From the NCBI GenBank assembly GCA_900754775.1, contig CAAEDZ010000032.1, positions 1 through 22,397 of the forward strand: a stretch of DNA of 22,397 nt, given 5' to 3'. Every line of letters begins with the position of its first letter. The first letter of the stretch is position 1. Origin of the DNA: Clostridia bacterium. GTDB taxonomy: Bacteria; Bacillota_A; Clostridia; Christensenellales; Aristaeellaceae. Below are positions 8,344-15,910 of this stretch, in pieces. The position numbers were made by a program, and so were the translations under genes. The notes below the pieces were generated by a model. That model did no database searches. It was given only the letters and a program-made list of their open reading frames with translations, and was not told the origin of the DNA.

Positions 8344-8376
8344 AAGGCGGCGGGGGCGCTTTGACCTCCGCCGCTT
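8344..8376 (-). terminator. GC-rich hairpin after the middle ABC pair, weak terminator candidate
   Basis: AAGGCGGCGG (8344-8353) and CCGCCGCTT (8368-8376) form a stem with one bulged base, just past the stop at 8392. There is no clear T run afterwards on the minus strand, so termination may be inefficient or may need Rho. Confidence 0.35.
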
Positions 8377-8391
8377 CGAGCTTTGCTGCCC

Positions 8392-10125
8392 TTATGCCAG
8401 CTTCCAGCCGGCGGCTTCCTTGCGCGCGTCGAGGAAGTCGCGGTAAAGGCCGGGGCGTTCGGCCAGCTCTGTGTGCGTGCCGCGCTGCACGATCCGGCCC
8501 TTGTCCAGAACGAGGATCTGGTCGGCCTTACGCACGGTCTTGAGACGGTGCGCGATCATCAGAATGGTCTTATCCTGCGTGAGCGCTTCCATGGCTTGCT
8601 GTAGCTTGTCTTCGTTTTCTGGATCGACGTTGGCGGTGGCCTCGTCGAAGATGATGATGGGCGCGTCCTTGAGCATGGCGCGAGCAATGGAAATGCGCTG
8701 CTTCTCGCCGCCCGAGAGCGTGGCTCCGCCTTCGCCAATGACGGTGTCATAGCCATCCGGCAGGGCCATGATGAAATCGTGGCAACAGGCTTTTTTCGCC
8801 GCGGCGACCACTTCTTCATGCGTGGCCTGCGGGCGGCCGAAGCGGATGTTGTTTTCGATGGTATCCGCGAAGAGGTATACGCGCTGAAAGACCATGCTCA
8901 CCTGTTCCATCAGCGATTCCAGCGTGTAGTCGCGCACGTCCGTGCCGCCGACGCGGATGGCGCCGCCGTCCACATCCCAGAATCGGGCGATGAGGTTGCA
9001 AAGCGTCGTCTTGCCGCTGCCGCTGGGCCCGATGATGGCGGTGGTCGTCTTATCCGGGATGGTCAGGGAGACGTCCCGCAGGATGGGTTTGCGGTCGTAG
9101 GAGAAGTTCACATGGTCAAAGGCGATATCGTGGCTGCGCGGACGCACGTTACTGCCCTTTTCATCCATTTCCGGCAGGGCGTTGATCTGGTCGGAGTGGT
9201 CGATGGAAGCGCCTACCAGCCGCAGGCTCGACATGGCGCTGCCCGCGGACTGGATCTGCGCAAAGACCATGAAGGCGATGACGACCGTCATCAGCGCGTC
9301 CGCCAGCGGCATGGCGCCGTTCAGGAAAAAGAGCGCCGCCGCGCCCATGATGAGCACGGAAAAGAGGTTCAGGCTCAGGCTCTGCGCGATGTTGTAGGGC
9401 GTGAAAAGCTTCTCAATGGCCAGATTGCTCTGGCGGTTGTATTCAAGCGCCTCCCGCAGCCGCCGGTCGCCCTTGCCCGCGAGGTTGAAGGACTTGATGA
9501 CGCTCATGCCCTGCAGCTGTTCCAGCACTGCGTCCACCAGCTGCGCCTCGGATTCCTGTCTGTGCGGCGTAACGGCGGCGGAGCGCTTTTCCATCGCCGC
9601 AGTAATGGCGAGATAGAGGAGCGTACCGGCGAGCGCCAGCAGACCCACTCGCCAGTCAAAGGCAAAGACGCAGAGCATAAACACCACGGCGTTGATAAAG
9701 CCGCTGAGGATATTTACCAGAACCACCGGCCCCACAGTCTCCACCACGTCCAGCACGGTGGTGGTCACGCCGGTGATCTCGCCCAGACTCCTGTCGCTGA
9801 AATACCCCATGGGCACGCGCTTCAATTTGTCGCCGATGGCTACGCGGCGGTCGGCCACCATGAAGTAGCCTGCGTGGGTCTGCTGCAACTGCGTGAAGCG
9901 GTTGACGAGCGCACGGCCTACAATGCTGACGGCCAACAGAAGCAGGGACAACCACGCTGCGCGGCTCGTTTGCTCGCCGCCGGTGAGCGCGAGCACCACG
10001 AAGTAGATGGCCGCCACCTGCAACATATGGAATACGGCGTAGAAGAACCCCCAGAAGATGGATTTACCGATGTTCGCCTGTTCTTTGCCGGCGAAGCGCC
10101 AGATCTTTTTCAAAACGCCGATCAT
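8392..10125 (-). CDS. Fused membrane/ATPase ABC half-transporter, second gene of the middle pair
   Basis: 577-residue half-transporter: membrane domain (about 1-310) and ATPase (about 335-570). Motifs are Walker A GPSGSGKTT, Q-loop MVFQRVYLF, signature LSGGEKQR, Walker B IIIFDEATANVD with catalytic glutamate, and H-loop IAHR; none is degenerate. The ATG at 10125 overlaps the stop of the partner gene as ATGA and is preceded by AAGGATGG. With the 10122-11864 product it should form a heterodimer. The pair is a second set similar in architecture to the 1783-5318 genes and has a degraded copy of the shared palindrome in its leader, which ties it to metal-chelate transport (YbtPQ/IrtAB-like import, or export of a metallophore). 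Substrate and direction cannot be read from sequence. Confidence 0.9.
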   Translation of the reverse strand: MIGVLKKIWRFAGKEQANIGKSIFWGFFYAVFHMLQVAAIYFVVLALTGGEQTSRAAWLSLLLLAVSIVGRALVNRFTQLQQTHAGYFMVADRRVAIGDKLKRVPMGYFSDRSLGEITGVTTTVLDVVETVGPVVLVNILSGFINAVVFMLCVFAFDWRVGLLALAGTLLYLAITAAMEKRSAAVTPHRQESEAQLVDAVLEQLQGMSVIKSFNLAGKGDRRLREALEYNRQSNLAIEKLFTPYNIAQSLSLNLFSVLIMGAAALFFLNGAMPLADALMTVVIAFMVFAQIQSAGSAMSSLRLVGASIDHSDQINALPEMDEKGSNVRPRSHDIAFDHVNFSYDRKPILRDVSLTIPDKTTTAIIGPSGSGKTTLCNLIARFWDVDGGAIRVGGTDVRDYTLESLMEQVSMVFQRVYLFADTIENNIRFGRPQATHEEVVAAAKKACCHDFIMALPDGYDTVIGEGGATLSGGEKQRISIARAMLKDAPIIIFDEATANVDPENEDKLQQAMEALTQDKTILMIAHRLKTVRKADQILVLDKGRIVQRGTHTELAERPGLYRDFLDARKEAAGWKLA

Positions 10126-11864
10126 GCTGCGTCACCATCCTTTGCGCCGATGTGGGCGTGCCACATTTCCCTGTACAGTTCGCTGTCCTTCAAAAGCTGC
10201 TCGTGCGTACCGCTTGCCGCCACACGGCCGCCGTCGATGACGAAGATGCAATCGGCGTCGGTGATGGTGGAAAGGCGGTGGGCGATAACGATCACCGTCT
10301 TGCCCTCCACCAATTTCGCCACGGCGCGCTGGACGACGGCTTCGTTCTCGGGGTCGATGTAGGCGGTGGCCTCATCGAGGATGACGATGGGCGCGTTCTT
10401 CAGCATGGCGCGGGCGATGGCAATGCGCTGCCGCTCGCCGCCGGAGAGGTGCGCCCCGCCGCCGCCCACCTTCGTGTCGTAGCCGTTTTCCAGGGCGCGG
10501 ATAAAGGCGTCGCAGCCCGCGGCGCGCGCCACGGCCTCCACCTCGGCGTCGCTGGCGTCCAGCCGGCCCATGCGGATGTTCTCGCGCACGGTATCGTCAA
10601 AGAGGTAATTGTCCTGCGAAACGAAGGCCACCTTGGAGTAGAGCTGGGCGAGGGGGATGTCCCTGAGGTCGCGCCCGCCGAGGGTGATGCGCCCCTTCTT
10701 TACATCCCAGAAGCCGCCGATGAGTTTTGCGATGGTCGATTTTCCGCCGCCGCTGGGCCCGACGAAGGCGACCATGCTGCCCGAGGGGATGCTGAGGCTG
10801 ACGTCGTGGAGGACCTCCGCGTCCTCGTGATAGCCGAAGGAAACGCGCTCGACAGCGATGTCCCGGTTGGGAAGCGAAACCGGCCGGGTGGCGTGAACCT
10901 GTTCCTCGCCGTTCAGGATGGCGTCTACCTCGCCTACGATGGTGCCCACCTTGGCGAGGCTGTCCACGAAGTCCATTGCCGCCAGCAGCGGGCCGGCAAT
11001 ACCCAGGGAGAGGATGATGACGGTGATGAACGTCTCCACGGACAGGCTGCCACTCTGGTAAAGGAGCCAGCCCACGGGCAGGATGGTGATGAGCGTCGTC
11101 GGGGAGATTGCCTTGGAAAAGGAAATGGGCAGCTGGCAGCTCTTCATCCAGTTGTAGAAGTAGGCGGCGTTGGCGCGCACGCGCTGGGCGAATTTTGCAT
11201 AGGAGTTTTTCCCCTGATTGAACGCCTTGATGACCTCGATGCCGCCGATATATTCGACGATGGTGGCGTTCATCGCCTGCGTGACCTTTACCGACCCCTC
11301 GTACTGCTTGCCGTAGTTCTTCATCACCCCCATCATCAGGGCCATGCCCACGGGGATGGAGACGATAGAGAGCAGCGCCATGCGCCAGTCGAGGAAGAAC
11401 AGATAGAGCAGTATGCACACAGGCGCCAGCAGGTTGGAGGTCATTTCCGGCAACAGGTGCGCCAGCGGCCGCTCCATGGACTCCACCTGATCGACGATAA
11501 CCTGTTTCATCTCGCCGCTCGGCGTGTCCACGACCGTGCCAAGGGGCATCTTCGGCAGCTTTTGCAGGATGCGCTCACGGATCTCCTTGAGGATGGAAAA
11601 CGTCGCTTTATGGGACATGGACAGCGCCAGCGCGTAGAGCAGGGCGCGCAGGCAAAAGCCCGCCAGCGCGACAAGACACCATGCGGCATAAAAGCCGTAT
11701 CCCGTCCGCCCGGAGAGCAGGCCGATGATGATTTGCGCCGCCGCGAAATAGGGCAGCATGCCGCCCAGCACGCCCAGCGAAGCGGAGACGATCGCCCGCA
11801 CAAGGCCGCTGTGATGGCGTGCACCCAGCTGCCAGAGGCGCAACATGGGGCTTTGTTTCTGCAT
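10122..11864 (-). CDS. Fused membrane/ATPase ABC half-transporter, first gene of the middle pair
   Basis: 580-residue half-transporter with membrane domain (about 1-320) and ATPase (about 340-570). Walker A is GPSGGGKST, Q-loop FVSQDNYLF, signature LSGGERQR, Walker B IVILDEATAYID and H-loop VIAHR, all intact. The start is ATG at 11864 with AAGGAGG eight or nine bases upstream. It is followed immediately by its ATGA-coupled partner. It lies downstream of a tetR gene in the same direction but after a likely terminator, so it is probably transcribed separately. TetR genes often control adjacent ABC transporters of this shape, so a detoxifying exporter remains possible; the palindromic leader site and surrounding uptake genes favour a role in metallophore traffic. 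Confidence 0.9.
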   Translation of the reverse strand: MQKQSPMLRLWQLGARHHSGLVRAIVSASLGVLGGMLPYFAAAQIIIGLLSGRTGYGFYAAWCLVALAGFCLRALLYALALSMSHKATFSILKEIRERILQKLPKMPLGTVVDTPSGEMKQVIVDQVESMERPLAHLLPEMTSNLLAPVCILLYLFFLDWRMALLSIVSIPVGMALMMGVMKNYGKQYEGSVKVTQAMNATIVEYIGGIEVIKAFNQGKNSYAKFAQRVRANAAYFYNWMKSCQLPISFSKAISPTTLITILPVGWLLYQSGSLSVETFITVIILSLGIAGPLLAAMDFVDSLAKVGTIVGEVDAILNGEEQVHATRPVSLPNRDIAVERVSFGYHEDAEVLHDVSLSIPSGSMVAFVGPSGGGKSTIAKLIGGFWDVKKGRITLGGRDLRDIPLAQLYSKVAFVSQDNYLFDDTVRENIRMGRLDASDAEVEAVARAAGCDAFIRALENGYDTKVGGGGAHLSGGERQRIAIARAMLKNAPIVILDEATAYIDPENEAVVQRAVAKLVEGKTVIVIAHRLSTITDADCIFVIDGGRVAASGTHEQLLKDSELYREMWHAHIGAKDGDAA

Positions 11865-11880
11865 TGAGATCCCTCCTTGA

Positions 11881-11896
11881 GTTTGTTATGACTAAC
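11881..11896. promoter_or_regulatory. Degenerate third copy of the 16-bp operator, before the middle ABC pair
   Basis: On the minus strand GTTAGTCATAACAAAC matches the operon A site (GTTAGTCTAAACTAAC) at 13 of 16 positions. It lies 17 bases before the ATG at 11864, between the tetR terminator and the ribosome binding site. A weak promoter (TTGCAA, 16 bases, TAACAA) would overlap it. It is less symmetrical than the other two copies. Confidence 0.45.
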
Positions 11897-11908
11897 AGTA
11901 TGGCTTGC

Positions 11909-11935
11909 AAAAAGGCCGTCCCGCGGAAAACGACC
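11909..11935 (-). terminator. Intrinsic terminator after tetR
   Basis: On the minus strand GGTCGT and ACGGCC pair around a loop containing CCGCGG (11914-11935) and are followed by TTTTT (11913-11909). It lies about 10 bases after the tetR stop and separates tetR from the ABC pair. Confidence 0.6.
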
Positions 11936-11943
11936 TGTTTACA

Positions 11944-12570
11944 CTAGGGGCATTGGGCGTTAAAGATGGTGTCAAAGCCTGCCATGTGATAGCGGTTGAG
12001 CATGCCGATATAGCGGACGGCGGCCTCCTTGGGCATGCCGTGGCGCACGACCTCAAACATGCCGTTGAAATAGGCGGTGACGATCATGTGGATGAAGTCC
12101 TCCGTGACCACACCCTGCTTCACGCTTTCACAGCCAATCACTTCCATGTACTTGTAGGTGTATTCGACCTCGATATCCACCAGTTCGTCGAGAAAGTGGG
12201 CGAAGTGCGTCCCGTGCGCGCCGCTGAGCAGCAGGCGGAATTCGTCGAAATGGTCATAGATGTAGTCGAGCATTTCCATCTGATGGCGCGCGGTATAGCG
12301 GCCCATTTCATCGCGCTGCGTCTGCTCGTCAAAGGAGTGGAAGCGCTCCTGTATCTGCAGGAACATTCGCCGCATCTCTTGCACTGCCGGCTCCACGACT
12401 GCCTTGAACAGCCCTTCCTTATCCTGAAAGCGCGTATAGATGGAGCCGGTGCTGGTATTTGCCTCGCGCGCGATGGTGCGCAGAGACGCATCCTTATAGC
12501 CCTTTTCCAGAAACTCCCGCTTCGCACAGGCCAGTATCGCTTCATAGACGCCTTTGATCTGTTTTGCCAA
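11944..12570 (-). CDS. TetR/AcrR-family transcriptional regulator
   Basis: 208-residue one-domain-plus-sensor repressor. The N-terminal helix-turn-helix region (about residues 8-58) contains ILACAKREFLEKGYKDASLR and REANTSTGSIYTRFQDKEGL, the classic TetR pattern with the recognition helix at TGSIYTRF. The remaining 150 residues are a helical ligand-binding and dimer domain whose ligand cannot be predicted. The start is a TTG at 12570, seven bases after GAAGGA; a TGA stop lies six codons upstream in frame and no ATG falls before the HTH, so this start is well supported. An overlapping ATG in another frame (12575) would give an unrelated product and is rejected. Likely targets are its own promoter, which carries a tandem repeat, and possibly the following ABC pair. 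Confidence 0.92.
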   Translation of the reverse strand: MAKQIKGVYEAILACAKREFLEKGYKDASLRTIAREANTSTGSIYTRFQDKEGLFKAVVEPAVQEMRRMFLQIQERFHSFDEQTQRDEMGRYTARHQMEMLDYIYDHFDEFRLLLSGAHGTHFAHFLDELVDIEVEYTYKYMEVIGCESVKQGVVTEDFIHMIVTAYFNGMFEVVRHGMPKEAAVRYIGMLNRYHMAGFDTIFNAQCP

Positions 12571-12588
12571 GGAGCCATCCTTCTTTCA

Positions 12589-12614
12589 TAACGCTGTTTT
12601 GTAACGGTGTTTTG
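12589..12614 (+). repeat. Tandem 13-bp direct repeat in the tetR leader
   Basis: TAACGCTGTTTTG (12589-12601) is followed without a gap by TAACGGTGTTTTG (12602-12614); 12 of 13 bases match. The second copy touches the -10 hexamer of the tetR promoter, so the repeat covers the transcription start. A binding site for the TetR protein itself is the simplest reading, although TetR sites are usually inverted rather than direct repeats. Confidence 0.65.
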
Positions 12615-12644
12615 ATTATACACCCATCCGGTTTCCTTTGTCAA
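12615..12644 (-). promoter_or_regulatory. Consensus sigma-A promoter of tetR
   Basis: A perfect TTGACA (12644-12639), an 18-base spacer and a perfect TATAAT (12620-12615) on the minus strand, about 45 bases before the TTG start. Such a strong promoter before a repressor gene implies tight autoregulation. Confidence 0.9.
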
Positions 12645-12696
12645 GATGGGCGTGGAATTTTTACATTGTAGACGGATACGAGGAATTGGGACGCGG

Positions 12697-12732
12697 GAAA
12701 AGCGCCCCATCTCGAAAGTATAAGCGCTTTTC
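12697..12732. terminator. Second hairpin in the flavodoxin-tetR spacer
   Basis: A perfect 9-bp inverted repeat, GAAAAGCGC (12697-12705) and GCGCTTTTC (12724-12732), with an 18-base loop. It follows the main terminator (12739-12784) and may be a backup or bidirectional terminator. Apart from these hairpins and the tetR promoter, the gene-free 12571-12804 region shows nothing else. Confidence 0.4.
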
Positions 12733-12738
12733 TTCATG

Positions 12739-12784
12739 AAAAACGCCCCGCAGGAATGAGAAGGATCATTCCCACGGGGCGTTT
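12739..12784 (-). terminator. Strong intrinsic terminator of operon A
   Basis: A long hairpin: 10-bp outer stem AAACGCCCCG / CGGGGCGTTT, a 2-by-2 internal loop, a 7-bp inner stem GGAATGA / TCATTCC and a 6-base loop (12741-12784). On the minus strand it is followed by a run of T (12743-12739). It lies about 20 bases after the flavodoxin stop. Confidence 0.9.
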
Positions 12785-12804
12785 GCAGGACGTTATGACG
12801 GCGT

Positions 12805-13359
12805 TCAGATATGGATGGCGGGATACTCAAGCCCCTGCGCGGTCAGCGTCTGCAAAAGGCGCAGGCGCTCGTTGAAGCGCTCGGCGCCCAACGCGATCTC
12901 GGCGGCGGTGGGGTGGTTTTTCATCAGCGCCCAGCGCGCTTCGTTGGCGGGTGAGGCGCTGTGGGGGCCGCTTGCGCCGTTGGCGCGGAAGCGGTCGATC
13001 ATCGCCTGCGACATGGCGCCGTTGCATACGTAGCCGCCGAGCACGCGGTTTTTCTCCTTGACCAGCGCCGCGCCTGCGGCGAGGGCAGCGTGCGCATGGG
13101 CAGAGTCCGCCCAATAGGCCAGCGTGCAGAAAACGCCTACGTTCTTACCCTCAATCGTTTCCATGAACGCTTTCATGGCGGCGCCGGGGCCGCCCTTGTC
13201 CACCCAGTAGCCCAGCAGCACGGCGTCGCCGTCCAGTTCGGGCGTGCCTGCCGCGAGGTCGTAGAGCTCTTTGGTATCGACAGCCATGGCGTCGAAAATG
13301 CCTTCCGCCAGGCGGCGGGTGCAGCCGGACAGGCTGCTGTAAACGATCTGTACTTTCAT
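12805..13359 (-). CDS. Flavodoxin-family protein, candidate electron donor
   Basis: 184-residue protein with a flavodoxin fold. The N-terminal strand and FMN phosphate loop are visible as MKVQIVYSSLSGCTRRLAEG, followed by AVLLGYWVDKGGPGAAMKAF and KNVGVFCTLAYWADS, typical of the longer flavodoxin group often annotated simply as flavodoxin family protein. The C-terminal 60 residues (from GYVCNGAMSQ) are helical and typical of that group. The start is ATG at 13359 with AAGGAAGAG just upstream. It is the last gene of operon A, 14 bases after the K-like reductase subunit, and is followed by a strong terminator. Flavodoxins donate electrons to nitrogenase iron proteins, so a role as reductant for the NifH-like protein of this operon is the likely job. 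That role is inference. Confidence 0.85.
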   Translation of the reverse strand: MKVQIVYSSLSGCTRRLAEGIFDAMAVDTKELYDLAAGTPELDGDAVLLGYWVDKGGPGAAMKAFMETIEGKNVGVFCTLAYWADSAHAHAALAAGAALVKEKNRVLGGYVCNGAMSQAMIDRFRANGASGPHSASPANEARWALMKNHPTAAEIALGAERFNERLRLLQTLTAQGLEYPAIHI

Positions 13360-13373
13360 GGTCTCTTCCTTTC

Positions 13374-14606
13374 TCAGGACAGTGTGTCCAGATACGCTCC
13401 GATGTGTTCCAGCATATAGTTTGCGCCGCGCGGCCCGGCGAGGGGCATGTGCGTAGCCACCTGCGCGCCGTTGACGAGCGGCAAGCTGACGCAGACAAAG
13501 GTGTTGTCTGCATCCAGCAGCGCGTGGGAGACCTCGTCGGCGAGCACGAGCTGGCGGCGCAAGCCGCGCATCAGCTCTATGCGCTCCTTCTCCACCGGCA
13601 GGTGGCGCACGGCGGGGTCGTGTTCCGGCAGGGCGTGCAGGCTGTGGGCGCTCAGCTGGTTGACCGCCGGTATGCCCGCCTCCTCCAACAACCCCGCCAT
13701 ACCGCGCACCAATTCGTATTCGCCGTAGATCGTCGCTGCAGGGCGGTCGCGCTTGAGCATCATGCCGTACATGCGCATCTGCATGGCCTCAGCATGGCGC
13801 TCCTCGAGCTCCCGCACCAGCGCGCCGTCCGGCTCGCGCCCCAGCGCCGCGCCCACGCGCCGGAGCCAATCCAGCGTGCCGGCGTAGCCGTAAGGCGTAC
13901 CGATTACATAAGGGACATGGCAGGTTTTTTCGAGGATTTCCGCCGCCGGCAGCGCCTCGCCACGCAGGACGAGGTTGATCTCCGCCTGGCCGCAACCCTC
14001 AATGGCCGCCACGTCCGTATCCAGACAGAGGCAGGCACGCATTTCCATGCCGAAGGCTTCGCGCATCAGGCGGCGAATCTCATTTAGATCGCTGCGGGCG
14101 CGGTATGCGCCGGCGGAGAGGCCGAGCAGGTTGTACGTGCCTTCGATGCGCGCATCGGTGGGCGCTATGGCATGTTGGGCGATCAGCCGGTATGCCTCGC
14201 GCAGGCCGACGCTGTAGTCGCCGCGGAAACCGCCCTGCTCAAAGGCGATGAGGCGGGCGCGCACCTTTTCCTGCATGTAGGCGCATACGCCGCGCAGGTC
14301 GGTTCCGATGACGGCGGAGACGGACGAGGCGACCACGAAGATCACGCGCGGCGCGTAGCCTTCGTCGATCTCGACGAGCGCGCGCTCCAGCCGCGAGACG
14401 TCGCCCATAACCACGTCGTCCTCGCTCATGTGGGTGGTGAACAGGCGGTTCTGCTGGTCTACGCCGAGGCTTCCGAAGAGGCTGACGCTGTAATGCGTGG
14501 TGCCCGCGGGACCGTATTCCAGCACGACGCTGCCCTCAATGCACAAAAGGCTCCAGAGTATGCCCATGCGGTCGGAGGGCGTGGGCAGATAGCGGCAAAG
14601 GCTCAT
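13374..14606 (-). CDS. Nitrogenase component 1 beta-like (NifK/BchB-like) subunit
   Basis: 410-residue protein of the nitrogenase component 1 superfamily. The region MGILWSLLCIEGSVVLEYGP then AGTTHY aligns in pattern with the NifK LGAVFCSLGFEG...GSQGC segment, and VIFVVASSVSAVIGTDL with the NifK segment ending CMAEVIGDDL. At the places of NifK Cys95 and Cys153 this protein has Thr36 and a serine, and the Cys70 position is a serine (Ser11). It therefore lacks the canonical cluster cysteines; Cys22 or His38 could still contribute a ligand. The ATG at 14606 overlaps the stop of the alpha-like gene as ATGA and has GGAAGGGGG upstream, so the two subunits are made together. It is likely the partner of the 14603-15898 product in an alpha2beta2 complex. 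The reaction is unknown. Confidence 0.82.
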   Translation of the reverse strand: MSLCRYLPTPSDRMGILWSLLCIEGSVVLEYGPAGTTHYSVSLFGSLGVDQQNRLFTTHMSEDDVVMGDVSRLERALVEIDEGYAPRVIFVVASSVSAVIGTDLRGVCAYMQEKVRARLIAFEQGGFRGDYSVGLREAYRLIAQHAIAPTDARIEGTYNLLGLSAGAYRARSDLNEIRRLMREAFGMEMRACLCLDTDVAAIEGCGQAEINLVLRGEALPAAEILEKTCHVPYVIGTPYGYAGTLDWLRRVGAALGREPDGALVRELEERHAEAMQMRMYGMMLKRDRPAATIYGEYELVRGMAGLLEEAGIPAVNQLSAHSLHALPEHDPAVRHLPVEKERIELMRGLRRQLVLADEVSHALLDADNTFVCVSLPLVNGAQVATHMPLAGPRGANYMLEHIGAYLDTLS

Positions 14607-15898
14607 GCTGCGCCCCCTTCCCGCAGCGCGCGCGCTTCCTTGGCGGCGGCGCAGAGCGCGCGCACGACGAACGAAGTTACCTCATAGCCGAGCATGTTGC
14701 CCGCGCCGTCCGTGCGCACCAGCGCGATGCCCTTGGCGCGCAGCCGGGCGGCGTACTCGTGGCCGAGGTAGAGCATGGGATGGAGCACGTCGTAGATGTA
14801 CTGCAAGGGGGCAATGTTGGCCGTCTTGGTCACATAGGGATCGCAGAGGGCGAGGATGGCCTCGCGGTCGGCCTCGTCCTCGGGCTTGATGGCGTTGGTC
14901 TGGATGAGCTGCGGAACCATGCCGGCCTCGGCCATGAAGCGGTTGAACTCATAGCAGCGGAAGGGCGTGTTGCCGTAGATGTAGCTTACGCCGCGCAGCT
15001 CGCGCCGCGCCCGTTCGCAGGCGGCTTCCGCCCCGGCGCGCAGATTTTCAAGGCGGGCGGGCAGCGGCAGCCCCAGCGCGTCAAAGAGCGTCTGATAGCA
15101 GGCGGCGATGCGCGCGGGGGACACGTACTTGTCAAACAGCACGTAGGGCGTGCTGAACGCCCGCTGCATCCTGCGCGCCAGCGGCAGCGCGGTGTCATCC
15201 ACGACGATGTTGACCCTTGCGGCGGGCGCTTTGCGGATGTCCTCCACATTGCAGCCGCAGGGCAGGCGCAGGCCAATGCGCACGCCAGCTTCGCGCAGCA
15301 CGCCGCACAGCTCGGTCTCCTCAAAGTCGCCCATGCGCTGGCCGAGCAGGTTGACGCTGCCGTCACAGGCCTGGGGCTGCATAACGTCAAAGCATGCGGT
15401 CATGGTGCGCACGACGCCAGGCAGGTGGTTTTCGCACTTGAAGTGTTCGGTATGTACGGCCATGATCGGCAGGTCATAGCGCTCGGACAAGCTCGCGGCG
15501 AGCGCGTCGATGTCATCGCCGATGATCTCCACAACGCAGGTGGTCACGAGGAACACCGCCTGCGGATGATATTCCGCCATCATCTCGTCAAAGGCTTCCT
15601 CGACCTTCCTTGCGCAGCCGAAGGTCACGTCGTGTCCGTCCAGCGCCACGCTGACGCAGCGGCCGTTCAGCCCGCCGAAGTTGTCGGCGTGGATGCTGAA
15701 GTGCTTGGTGTAGTAGGTGCATTCGTCGGTGCCGATGATGAGCATCATCGCGTCGGATATGCCGCGCACAGCCATTGCCGCGCCCATCAGCGGGCAGTGC
15801 GTGCCGGGGAACATCGCCGCCGTCAGCGGGCGCACGTCCTTGATGGATTCCACTTCCCCAAGATGCTTCATCTGCATGAGCAGTTGATTTCCGTCCAT
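14603..15898 (-). CDS. Nitrogenase component 1 alpha-like (NifD/BchN-like) subunit
   Basis: 431-residue catalytic-component subunit. Three cysteines, Cys35 (FPGTHCPLMGA), Cys60 (GTDECTYYT) and Cys121 (TTCVVEIIGDDI), have the spacing of NifD Cys62, Cys88 and Cys154 and should bind an iron-sulfur cluster at the subunit interface. The NifD FeMo-co ligands are not visible: the LNILHCY segment corresponds to VNIVVDD here, and the His442 region reads ALVRTDGAGNMLGYE. This excludes ordinary dinitrogen fixation and fits a BchN/CfbD-like or other group IV reductase. The start is ATG at 15898 with GGAGG seven bases before it. It follows a binding-protein gene by 12 bases and is coupled to the beta-like gene. 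Substrates known in the wider family include protochlorophyllide, chlorophyllide, a nickel tetrapyrrole and methylthio-alkanes; which one, if any, applies is unknown. Confidence 0.88.
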   Translation of the reverse strand: MDGNQLLMQMKHLGEVESIKDVRPLTAAMFPGTHCPLMGAAMAVRGISDAMMLIIGTDECTYYTKHFSIHADNFGGLNGRCVSVALDGHDVTFGCARKVEEAFDEMMAEYHPQAVFLVTTCVVEIIGDDIDALAASLSERYDLPIMAVHTEHFKCENHLPGVVRTMTACFDVMQPQACDGSVNLLGQRMGDFEETELCGVLREAGVRIGLRLPCGCNVEDIRKAPAARVNIVVDDTALPLARRMQRAFSTPYVLFDKYVSPARIAACYQTLFDALGLPLPARLENLRAGAEAACERARRELRGVSYIYGNTPFRCYEFNRFMAEAGMVPQLIQTNAIKPEDEADREAILALCDPYVTKTANIAPLQYIYDVLHPMLYLGHEYAARLRAKGIALVRTDGAGNMLGYEVTSFVVRALCAAAKEARALREGGAA

Positions 15899-15910
15899 TT
15901 GTATCCTCCG

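Noticed and set aside
12138..12830. Alternative reading frame starting from the ATG at 12575 over tetR
   Set aside because: Its translation is Ser/Arg-rich without domains, whereas the TTG-initiated frame gives a full TetR protein.
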